Positions 51,060-63,000 of a stretch of DNA of 64,000 nt are shown one piece after another (the stretch's first letter is position 1; the number at the start of each line of letters is the position of its first letter). The stretch spans positions 1,826,743-1,890,742 of the forward strand of contig NC_089316.1 in the NCBI RefSeq assembly GCF_036669915.1, written 5' to 3'. A model generated the notes under the pieces. It was not told where the DNA came from. It ran no database searches and saw nothing but the letters and a program-made list of their open reading frames with translations. The position numbers and the translations under genes were made by a program. This DNA is from Pocillopora verrucosa. Its lineage: Eukaryota > Cnidaria > Anthozoa > Scleractinia > Pocilloporidae.

Positions 51060-54000
51060 ATGTCCTTCGAAATTCAGAGGTGGAAAGCTGAGGCTCATGA
51101 AAATGCTGCAAAGACCGTGGCAAATATGCTCCAAGTAAGATCCTTACTGCGATGTACAACGCTTGTTCAAGCACCTAAAAACAATATTCAGCTGATCGAA
51201 ATATATCAAAACATGTTGCCCCACAAATGTATGGGTGTGGAATTTAATCTTGGCAAAACTTGCAATGTACCTTGTGCTAGGATCATTGAAAGAGATAGCA
51301 GTGAATAGTGTGATCGTTTTGTAAACTGTCAATTTCTGTTTTCATCGATTTACAATCGAGTATTCAGCACTAAACAGCTTTGTCTGAGACAGTATTTAAT
51401 AGGGTTACACTTCAAGATAAACCCACATAAATCAGTTTCCGTCATGCCTGATGGCCAAATTTTTCCGATTTTTTAGCATCCTGACAGCCTGGACAAAGTG
51501 GAACAATGGAGACGGAGATATATGAGAAACAAGGTTTGTTGCAGTTCATCATTGCCCAATGCACATTCTAACCTCATTCTGGTGGCTGGAACCAGGACCT
51601 TTTTTCTTGATCATGAGTTCAACCCGTCCTCCTTTGATATTATACATAAGTGTGGAATGGAAATGTCGTCTATAAAATGGGAGGCAGTGGAGGACTATCT
51701 AGTCTACACTCCTCAAAGAAGGAGAAATGACACAATGGCCATTATTGTGTGTCAGTGAGATGTAAATAGGTCATCTTGTATTCTAAAGTTCTGCAGAAGT
51801 GATCATTAGTGTTTGAGTTATTGAATACATGTTAAGCCAAAGGGGGAGAAAAGCACATTCAGTCTCATTAGGCATGCTTTGTAGGGAGAAAATTTTAACT
51901 TTGTAATACTTCACAGGCATCAGCTGAAGCCAGACTGAAGACAGCTGTGCAGTCCCAATTGGATGGTGTCAGAACAGGGCTTCATCAGCTCCATGGGTGA
52001 GACAGATCTTGTATATGACAGAGTCAAATTATAATTCAAATTTATCACAGTTTTAATCCTGGTTTTGATTTCAAGTTTTTTAATTTGGAAGGTTTTTCTT
52101 TTCAGAGCTCTTCAAGATATTAAGGAAATTAAGAAGAGGTAATTAATAATATTTATCTTCAGATGTAACAATCTGTTACACCTAACTGTTTAGTTGAAAT
52201 CATTTTGACTGGTTTAGAACATTTTACTTTGAGTTTTCAATTTTTGACAACCTTAACTTTGTGAATTGCCAGAAGTTTTAAATTGTTCACTGCCAGATTT
52301 ATACCATACAAAAAAAATTTGGGGGTTCACAAGGTGTTGATCTCATTAATTTAGTCCTGTTATTAAAAAAAAAAAAAACAAAAAACATAGAAAGCATCTA
52401 AATGAAGATTTTTAGATATATGAAAATTCACATATTTGCACTGCGGTGGAAAGATGAAATTAGGAGATCCTCGCAGCTAAGAACACTACTGAAACGAGTA
52501 GTTGTAAATAGGACCTGAAAAAAATTTCAGGCCCGTACGGGATTTGAACCCATGACCTCTGCGATACCGGTGCAGCCTTCTACCAATTGAGCTAACAAGC
52601 CAACTGGGAGCTGGTCAATGAATTGGGTCCAAATAAACATCCAAGTGAATGAAGATTTTTAGATATATGAAAATTCACATATTTGCACTGTGGTGGAAAG
52701 ATGAAATTAGGAGATCCTTTATTTGGACCCAATTCATTGACCAGCTCCCAGTTGGCTTGTTAGCTCAATTGGTAGAAGGCTGCACCGGTATCGCAGAGGT
52801 CATGGGTTCAAATCCCGTACGGGCCTGAAATTTTTTTCAGGTCCTATTTACAACTACTCGTTTCAGTAGTGTTCTTAGCTGCGAGGATCTCCTAATTTCA
52901 TAGAAAGCATCTGTTACTGGATTTGTTCAGTATGCAAATTTTTGAAATTCTACTAAAATCGTAAAATGAAATTGAGTTCCTGAAATTCAGAAACATTTTG
53001 CACTAATTTATGAACCTCCATTATTTAATTAATTCTCATTTGATTCTAAAAAAAATAATAATACCTAATTTTTTATCAGCATGAATGAAGTGGATTCTAT
53101 GTGCAAAAATGTGGAATATTTAGCAGATGAGCTGCAGACTGTTAGGGACTGTCAATTACACCAGAGCAGGGTATGTATGATCATGTAAAGGTTAACCTGT
53201 TACACCCTATCATCAGTATGTATATTCTCCATACTGTTCTCTATACATTTCCTGAAATGCTGACAAGGAGAATATATTTGAAAATCAAGAGCTTTATAAG
53301 TTGGTGATGATTTCCTTTATTCTCATGACCTTAATGTTTGATTCAGGGGTGATATTGTAAGGAGAAATTAGAAGCTGATCACTCATAGGGGTTAAGGAGT
53401 TAAAGGTCTGTATACAAACCAAGTGGCCCATCCAGCCTGAACTTATTCAGTTTTCTGTAGCATGAGGTGATTAGAAGTTTTGCTAACCCTCCCCCCCCTC
53501 CCCCCCTCCCCCCCCCCCCCAAATGGGATCCTACTGAAAGATTACTCCCCAGCATTTCATAAAATAGAACAAGTTTATAGGTCTGTCAACTTACCAGGAC
53601 CTTCAAGAAAGGGGCCCCAGGCCAGGTCTTAAATATGGGCCTCTCAATCCACAGAGTCCAATGCACTAAGCATACAGCTGCTGCACCTCCCACTCCAATT
53701 ACCTCTAGGGGTGAAAATTCATGTTAGCTGTAGTGTATTGATTTTTAGTATAAATTAATTTCTCTAATATTATTTCCTCAACAGATATCTAAAGCCTGTG
53801 AACATCTTAATCTTATCTTCACTGTTCCAGACAGTGTAAAAAAAACAGAAGCCTTGATCAATGAAGGAAAACTTCTCCTTGCTCACAAATGGTAATGAGC
53901 ATTACGTTGCATTGATCATGGCAATCATTTAGTAAACCTTACTGTAAAATGGCCACTGAAATTTTTAAGCAGATGGATACTAAACTGCATATGGAATGAT

Positions 54001-57000
54001 GTAGATGAACACCAAAATAATGTATTTAAAAGCAGCTAACCATCTATCCTGAGTTTTGACCAGTTAGATTTATTTTTTTGGCCAAGAAAGTGTTATTTAA
54101 GTTGGAAAAATTGCAGGCATATGCGTGGAAGAGGGTATTTGCTAGACCTTCACAGTCGTACATATGGTAGTTGTCATAAATTGTAGTTTAACATGATTTC
54201 AAGCTAGACTTGATTTGTAGTTTCTTTTGCTTCAGGATTGTGTTAAATGTATCAAGAGCAAAGATGAAAACAAAGACATCTAGTTTTAGATTATATACAC
54301 CCAAAATTACTTTAAGTTTCCACTGCATTTGATAATAACCTTATGCCCAATGTAAAAAAAAGAAGAAGGTAGATGGATGTAAATGGATGTAAAAAAATCC
54401 TGTTGAATAGATATTAATTCTAAGCACTGTGGTCAAATGTAGTTTATCAGACTTGGAAGCCACCAGGGATGAACTCCTGCTGGAAGTTCACAAGATGGCA
54501 CAGGAAGAAGAGGGTCCAAAACCTGATAAAACAGTGAGTTTGTTGTAACATTTACTAAGCTTGCAATATATACAACGACTTTAAGATATTGTTTTGCTCT
54601 GCCTTGAGCTTCTTCTCTCTGCTCCATTTTGATATGTCAGCATTTTGGATTCCATTTGTAATTGAATATAACACCATGCAGTGTAAAGAGACTGCATTTC
54701 TTTTGTATGAAATAAACTACTAGTTTCAGTTTTGTCCTTCTAAAATTGAGCTGTGATTTGCTGGTTTTAATGGGACTGTTGAGCTCAATACAAGTGTACA
54801 ATTACATTCTACAAAAATTATGTAGAAACAGTAGACAAAATGATATTAAAAGGTTGAAAGAACCTTAAAGTTTGTAGTGTCAATATACCTTACTTACTCT
54901 GTTTTCACTTCCTCTTTCTCCCAGCCGCTGTACCAATACTTTGATGTAGTCAAAAAGTTATCAGTAAGTAACATGTGTGACTTTATGATTTTTTTGTCTT
55001 CTTGTACAGCAAGCCACTTACGTTTAACCCTTTACACCATAACATCAGTAAAGGTATTTTCCATGCTGTTCTCCTTTAACTCCTATGAGTGACCAAGACA
55101 GAATTTCTCCTTACAATATCAATACAATGTCAACCAGAAAAGTGATGAGAATAAAGAAAAATATCAATTTTTGGGTAATTAGTTGATCCAATACCAAATT
55201 CTCAGAGCTAACATTACAAGAATTGTATAGTTGACAGTAAGGAGAATTATGAATTTGATCTGGGAGTTAAAGGGTTAAAGGATTAAACCAAAGGAAATGG
55301 AAATATTTCAACATCCAAATTGAATGAGTAGAGGAAGAAATACATCATTGCATTTAGGAGATGTTTGATGGATATCCTTGCAATTATTTTTCCAATTTTT
55401 CAGGATTCCCTTGGCAAACAGTGCTGGGTTGTGTTGGGGAGAGTGCTTAGTACAGTTCGCAGTGACCCCGCCCAGTTGGTGACAGCCCTAAGAATTGTTG
55501 AAAGAGAAACAAGGTATCATCTGCTTTGCATTATATTCTATTTTTTTGGATCAACTTATATATTCTCAAGAGTCATCTCTTAACATTTTTACTTACGAAG
55601 TTTAGTGAACTTGCCAATATATGGAAAGTATTTCATCTTAGTTATCCATCTACAGTTTTCTCCTAACCAGTTTAGTCTAAATCAGGAATTATCACGAGGA
55701 GAAAATAGCAAATGATCACTGTGAGGTTTAAGCAAAGATATAATCCTTGCAGTTGGGCTGCAAACATGAAAAAATTCAGGCTTTGGTGGGATTTAACACT
55801 TTAACTCCCAAGATCTGATTGTTAATTCTCCCCTGTAGCTGCTACACATTTCCTTGTAAATAAGTTATGAGAACTTGTTGCTAGATCAAGATAGCAACCT
55901 CTACCTTATAAGTTTGAATATTCTCATTACCTGTTTGCTGAAGAATGTATGAATATTGTAGGGAGAAGTTTAATGTTAATCAATTCTGGGAGTCAAAGGG
56001 TTAAACTGTCTCTTGGGTATTCTAAGGAAATACTAACATTACTGAGCTACAAAGCGAGATGTTGGGAGAGAGGAAAATTTTCAGTTTCAAATGGTTGAAC
56101 TTTGAAATTCACTTACAGTGCATAATTTTTGAAAAAAAATTGAAACTACTGTATTGTATCAGAAGAGTTTTAATATTCATGTATCATCTACTCACAGAGC
56201 TGATAAAAGAGCAGAGGAAAAAGAAAAAAATATGGGATTTTCTGTGCCTGGGCGGCCTAAGAAGTGGAGAGATAAAGCATTTAAGGTTCTAGAGGAGTCT
56301 GTCAGTAACAGGTTAATATGCAGTTATGAAAATTCTTGAAATTTAAAGAGAATGTTATTTTGGAATATTTCTCACATGTCACTGTAGATTCTAACTGTGA
56401 ACAGGTTAAGAAGATTCTGACATTTGTTTCCTCTTCAGCTATTAATAACTTTTGTATAATGCATACTCAAGAGCAATGTAGTGTTTCTTTGTTGTATATT
56501 AATGGTGGATTTTACCATCTTGTTTTCTGCACTACTTCTCCTGTCTGTCTCTTAAATTTTCCAAGATGTACACACTATTTCGTACTTCCTCTGTCACAGG
56601 GTAACCAGTTCTTTGTTGGCTCTGGTGGCATCACTGTGCCTGGGTCACAGGGGATGCTAGCTTTATGTGTGGTTTACTTGCGGGGAGAGCCCTTGAAAGA
56701 ATTGCATTTACATTTACATTTACCTCAAGCAGTTATGACATGATTTGGGAATTTCAGGTTTGAGAGTCTTGACATGGAACTGCAGGATAGAATGGATGAC
56801 AAGATGTGGCTGGTGAAACATCTTGAACGCACAAGGCTACTTGTTTTGGATGATTTGATTGTCGTCAAGGTTTGTTTTCTTACTCACCCTTATCTCATTA
56901 ATGCCAAATGACAAAAATTTCATCATTACTGAAAGAAGCAATTTTATTAACTTTAACCTTTCAACTCCCATTAGTGACCAAGAAAGAATTTCTCTTCATT

Positions 57001-60000
57001 ATGTCAAACAAACAAGTGATGAGAATTGAGAAAAACATCAATTAGGGAACTATTAGTTGATCCAACATCAAATTCTCCAAACTAACAGCATAAGAATTGT
57101 ATGGTAGACAGTAAGGAGAATTACTAATGAGATCTTGGGAGTGAGAGGGTTAAGAGAGCATTATGGGAGTGTTTTTGGAGAGCGAGTGCTCGGTGTTTGT
57201 GTGTGAAATGTTTGGCTGCTATCATGTGTTTTTTAAAGGAGGGAAAGGCGAGGGAGAGAAATAAATCCTATCACGTTTTTATTGTAATATTTACGTTCTT
57301 ATTCGTCGTAGAACTTGTGTCAGGTTTGTTTCCCTCCAAGTTATGACATATTTGATCGCTACATCAAAATGTATCACAAGGCACTCTCCGTCATGGTAAG
57401 GAGCTTAGAAGTCACTTCATTCATTAAATCTATTTGTTGACTTCGATACGAACCAGAGTATTTTCTTCAATTGTAGTTTCTTCGAATTTACGAGTTTGTA
57501 TTGACAAGACGAGGAACGTTTGATTGTGGTTACAACATGAGGGTAAATTACCCAACATCCAGAGGGCGTACATGTACCTGGACCCGACTATCGATTCTCG
57601 ATCCCTCGATCCTCGAATCTCGAAGACATTTAGGGTCGACGGTCGTGTCGAATTTCGAGACGTTCGGGCCTGTTCGGGATATTGTCCGAGATCTTCGTGA
57701 AATATACGCGACGAGAAACAAACGATTTTTGGCGTGATTGCGTTGTTTGAGGTTCAATCGGTTTGGAGTGATTTAACGTTCACCTTATTGATTTTGATTT
57801 TGCCAGTTGGAAAGATTTGTTCTGGAAGAAAGACTTGATTCGAATGAGTGCATCAGTCTGTTAACCTGGATCAAAGAATACAAGTAAGTAACTGAAGCAA
57901 AGGAAAAAATACTGGAACATTGCTGATCCTATTAGTATGTAACTAGTGTATAACGTAATGCACCAACAGAGTCTCTCTCTCGCGCAACCCCCCCTCTCCC
58001 CCACTTCCGCGTGACCCCTTCACTGAGGGAATCAGATTTTCCTTTTTTTTCCCTACCTTTTTGATCATCTTTGTGAAGAGCTCATTTCTAATGCAACTAG
58101 CTTGACTTTCCATTGGTGAAGAGCCAAGCTCGGAACCTATAGAAACTTTAAACCCTCAGTATATAGCACTTTTAGTTAATGTAAGCTGAAGGCTTTCCTA
58201 ATACGTATCATACAAGTCATAGGAATTTTTCCTCTCATCTTTTGCTAGCCCATTTGTTGCAGCCTGATCTTGCAATTCATCATTCCCTTAATCACTGTTC
58301 CGTTACTATTATAGGGCCTACATCTGTCTTGTGTATCGTTCGAGATATGTTTGGCAAACTGCTTTGGCAGATTATGTTCGCATTAACCTTTTGACCACCA
58401 ACTAAAGAAATATTGATTTTTAAATACATTCTCCTCGTCAACACCTTAGGAAATGTATAGAGAACAGTATGGAGAATATGCATACTGATGTTAGGGTGTA
58501 AAGGGTTAAACTTTAAATTCGTTGAGAGTTGGCGTGACTGCTGGACTTAAATATATCAGAACGAAACATCATTTGACTGCGCTTGATACATTTTTTTTAC
58601 ATTAGGGGAACTGATCTTATGATGCATCCAGAGCTACAGATTGATGTTGGTTTCCTAGGACCTCTGTTATCGCCCAAAGTTGAACAGGAACTGCTAGACA
58701 CGTAATCAAAACTTTGTTATGTACTTTCAAATTGTCCCTTTTACGTACTCCTCATCGTAATATGCTCGTGATGTCTCGCCACGTAATCATACTGTCTGAA
58801 TGAACTTTTAAGGAGCCAAAGAGAATTAGGGTTGTAAGCGAGTAAACAGCGGGAATCGCATGTAGTCAAGTTAGAACTGGTTTCATTTTTGTATCTGATT
58901 GGTTGCGATATTGGCGCGAGTTTTCGAGAGCAATCAATGAACAGACCGAAATCCTCGTTCATTTTTGACACGAGATTGAAAGTTGTTTTTTAGTGAAAGT
59001 TAGATTAGTAGAAATAACTACTACTGTATCACAATTAATTCAACTTCTTTTTCATCAGCTACCTCACGACCACTAAAAACAACATGATGGAGTGGATGAC
59101 CAGGCTGGCCGAAACAGATCTTCAGGTGATGAATTAACGTTTGTATGGTGCCGGTTTCACAGAGGATTTGGACTCCCCGGTTCAAATCAGTGAGCGGATA
59201 TGGACCCCCTCTCGCTGATTTGGACCCTTAAAAGACCGGGGGGTTCAAATTAAGGGGCGTCCAAATCCGTTAGCACACTGGCAGTTGCTGATACTTTTTT
59301 GAATGTTTACTTTTGGTCGAATTATCAGTTTGGCCACCCTCTAGCTTTAAGAAGTGATTACTCTGCAAATTCACCTCTTCATTCCAATACATTATGCAGT
59401 AGACAGGCTACGAGATTAGATAATGTTATCAGTTGAAGAGTGTTGTTTTGATGCAACTGCAAACTCTCTCAACTTATTTACAAGGAAATGTGAGGCGTTA
59501 AGAAGGGAGAGTAACTTGGGGGTTATGAGGACAGTAGCTTGCTGTTACTTTTTGTTGTTTTTTTTTTTTCATGGTAACTGCTGAGAGCTAGGTTTGAATA
59601 TCTGTTGCGTTTCTAATTCCAGGACTGGAACAGGGACGCACCGCCAGAGACAGACATGGATGGTTTCTACAACACATCGCTTCCAGTTTTCCTTTTTAAA
59701 ATGGTCGATCAGAATGTGAGTTATTCTCTTATTTTGGCAAGAAATACTATCCAAAGAACAAGATTTAGCCCTTTCTTCCAATTTTTGGCCATCCCAGTAA
59801 ACATTACTTTTTTTTTTTCAGCTGCAAGTTGCAGCGAAGGCTGGAGAAGAGATCAAACTACAGGTCAGCTATAGAAATGAATTATTCGCCGCATTGAACG
59901 TAAACTTCTAAAAGGGTTGTCTGGTTTAGTGATGTTACACTAGGACCAAAGTGATCGCAGTAAAATATTGACAATAAACGTAAAAAGACTTAAAATCTAA

Positions 60001-63000
60001 AGTAATACCTTGCGATTTTCTTCTTTGCTCAGATTCTGGATATTTGTCTTGAGTCTATGCAAGGTTTCCAGAGGGAATATAGAGGTAACTAGTTATTTAG
60101 ATGGTAAAGTTTCAGCTTGTCTTTGAAAACGAGCTGAAAGAAAAGATCATAGAAGAGAAAGATGTTTTTCGTCTGGTCACGAGCGTGGGAAAAAGAGAAA
60201 ATTCTGTGTCCATTTGAGGAAACGAACCTCAAACCTTCGGATTCCGCGCTCCGATACTCTACCACTGAGCCACTGGGACTCCACGGTGTACATTCATATA
60301 TGACACGCATCCTGTATACTTCTTGGATCAGCAATGTCGAATAGTGTCATGTTTTTTAAATAGGATAAGAAAGATGGTAAGTTTTAAGCTCGGTTAAGAT
60401 ATGCAGAAAGATGTTTTTCGAATCATGTTATTCGTTGCGTGTGGTTTAATCTGTAGGTCAAATCAGAGCTTTCAAGAGCAAACACTTTGAGGACAGAATG
60501 CAGCCTGTGAGATTTGTGGAATACATAGTAAGAGTGTTGCTCAAAAGTTTGCGAAGTTAATATTTGATAGGCACTTATGGTAGTCTTGTGACACAATCTG
60601 GTGTCCCAAATTCGACACAATTCACTTAGTGCAGTAGTTTTTTCCACATTATTTCTTTCTTTGGTTTGTTTGTTTTGTCTATATGTTCCGTATCCTTTAT
60701 ACTAATGTGCGTGACGCAGTTATAAGAAATAATCATCCTTATCTGTATTGGTGTGAGTTAAAGATAAAACTGACTTACTTGACTTCGAATAAAGGAGATA
60801 AGTTTTTAGAGAAACTGTGGTCCTGCGTCGGTGTGAGAGCGTAGCAAGTTAATTTGGTATTATCAACTGAGTTGATAATGTCAATTGGCCACCGTTAAGA
60901 GTTTCAAAGCTGACTATTCGAGCGTTAGCCCTTCGTCAGAGCGAACGGAGGAATCGTGGGTTTTGTGTGTTTTTATATGTAGACTTCGTCCGAGCGATAG
61001 TTGGCTAAAAGAAGATCAAAAGCGAATCACCGATAACGTGTCCGAATGTCACTGCTGGTGTACATTACAATAGTTATCGAGAGCGTATCGGAATCACTAA
61101 GATCGAACGAGTGTCAGTGACAGCGCACGAAAATCACCACGAATACACGAAAGGGTCAAACTTTTCATCAGTCCTTCCCATTCATTTTCTTTGCTCCTCG
61201 CTCATTCACACAAGTAATTTCAAAGCCTTTACTCTACGTTTGTCTTGTAGAAGCTACGCTGTTCTTGAGTTTACAACTGAGTGTGATTTTCCCTCTTTGC
61301 CAGGTGGCCATCGTAAACAACTGTAACTCGTGTATGGACTTTACAGATCAACTAAAGGTAGGCTTCAAGATGCTAGAGCGCTTTTCGATTGAATTTCATG
61401 AACCAAAACTAAAGTGATCACAACGGCCATTGAGAAGAAAGGGATATTCCCTAACCTGCCGATGAGAACTCGAAATAAAAACTCGCAAACTTCCTAAAGC
61501 GCGGGAAAACGCGGGTTACCAAGTGGTGATTGGTTTTTAGCATGCATATGATTGGTTGAGGGGTTAGCGCAAGTTATCCGGATTAATCACAGAGCGAAGG
61601 CTTGGATCAAGCGCGCACAAAATTGGGTAGCTACAAAGGCGAAGAAGTGTAAGTCTAATCGACGTGAATGTATGTTTTTGCTCTTACCTTTACCAACTTT
61701 TAACTCTTGTTTATTCTCTGTAGGAGCGGTTAGTGGCTGAACTTGGCCGAGCAACGTTTGGAGAAGATAAACAACGATCATTTAAGAGCGTCGTCGACTG
61801 CTTCGCACAGATAGGAGAGGAGAGGTTTGTGCGCTGACACAAGTTTTATTTGTCAAAATGTTGGTTACTTAAGCGCTTTTTATCGGAGTATCGTAAAACG
61901 AATTCCAAAGTAATTACAGAAACCAGTCAGAACAAATACAAATGTCTCTTTGAGAAGTAATGGTAACCCAGAGTGAAGAAGAAAAACAATTTCCTCGAGG
62001 CGCGGGAAAAAGGCGAGGCAGAAAGACGCGTTTTGTTTCAATTCTTCATCTAATTGGTTGAGAGGGCGTCGCAAACTGAGATGTCTCGACCTAAACAATT
62101 TCTTTGAGGCGCGGGAAAAGGCGAGGTAGCAAGACGCGTTTTGTTCAATTTTTCGTCTAATTGGTTGAGAGGGCGACGCGGATTAAGATGTCTCGACCAA
62201 TCACAAAGGGAAAGCAATTACGTCGATCCTGAAGCGCGGGAAAACACGAGCGACCAAGTCGCGACTAACACTTGGCTTGCATCTCATCTTAATTTTACTT
62301 AGTTGCTGTTTCCAAATGAAGATTTTTTTGTTAATATTTTTCAGTGCTGGATACCTCTTGGATGAAGCATTTTTGGACCTGGAGCCTTTTTTCTCACAAA
62401 TTATGACTCCTACATGGTATTGTATTTCATGTCCAACAAACTTTGCAATTTTAATGAAAAGTTGTTCAACCTTTTAACTCCCATGAGTGACCAAGACAGA
62501 ATTTCTCCTTACAATATCAATACAATATCAGGCTGACAAGTGATGAGAATAAAGAAAAATATTAATTAGGGGATTATAAGTTGATCCGATCCCAAATTCT
62601 CCAAACTAACATCACATTTACTATATGGTAGACAGTAAGGAGAATTACTAATAAGATCTGGGGAGTTAAAAAGTTAAAACTACATTTGTGGCAAGTTTTG
62701 TATTTGGAATTAATTTCCAGAGACCAGACAACTGAAACCTTTGGTCTTTCGACTACTGTTTGGATGCCATCCCACTGAGCTTCGCAGAACTTGGTTTTTA
62801 GCATCGCCATTTTCCTAGGTCCTATTTGACGTTCGTCCTCCCAAAACCTTCCTTGATTTTTCACTCCTCTGAAAACGTCGCACCATTAACTATTACGCTT
62901 CGTTTACCTGTTGTAAGAGAAAAATTTAAAGGGGTGGTGGTTGTTGGATCGTTAGTTGATCAAGGAAAGGTTTAAATATGCTTACCCTTTTTAATAGCAG

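Noticed and set aside
52760-52835. Possible functional tRNA (Thr-like anticodon GGT)
   Set aside because: The acceptor and T stems pair, but the base before the anticodon is C instead of T, the anticodon stem has a mismatch and the D stem is broken. The same sequence recurs as part of a larger repeat.
54451-54533. EXOC3 exon 7 starting at the later AG (54450)
   Set aside because: Joining there would make a TGA with the two bases left by exon 6. The AG eight bases earlier keeps the frame and fits the family alignment.
56336-56743. 135-codon open frame in an EXOC3 intron
   Set aside because: It lies between two well-supported EXOC3 exons, has no start context and ends in a simple CATTTA repeat.
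60160-60345. Possible tRNA on the minus strand
   Set aside because: A and B boxes are present but no closing acceptor stem exists; better explained as a SINE head.
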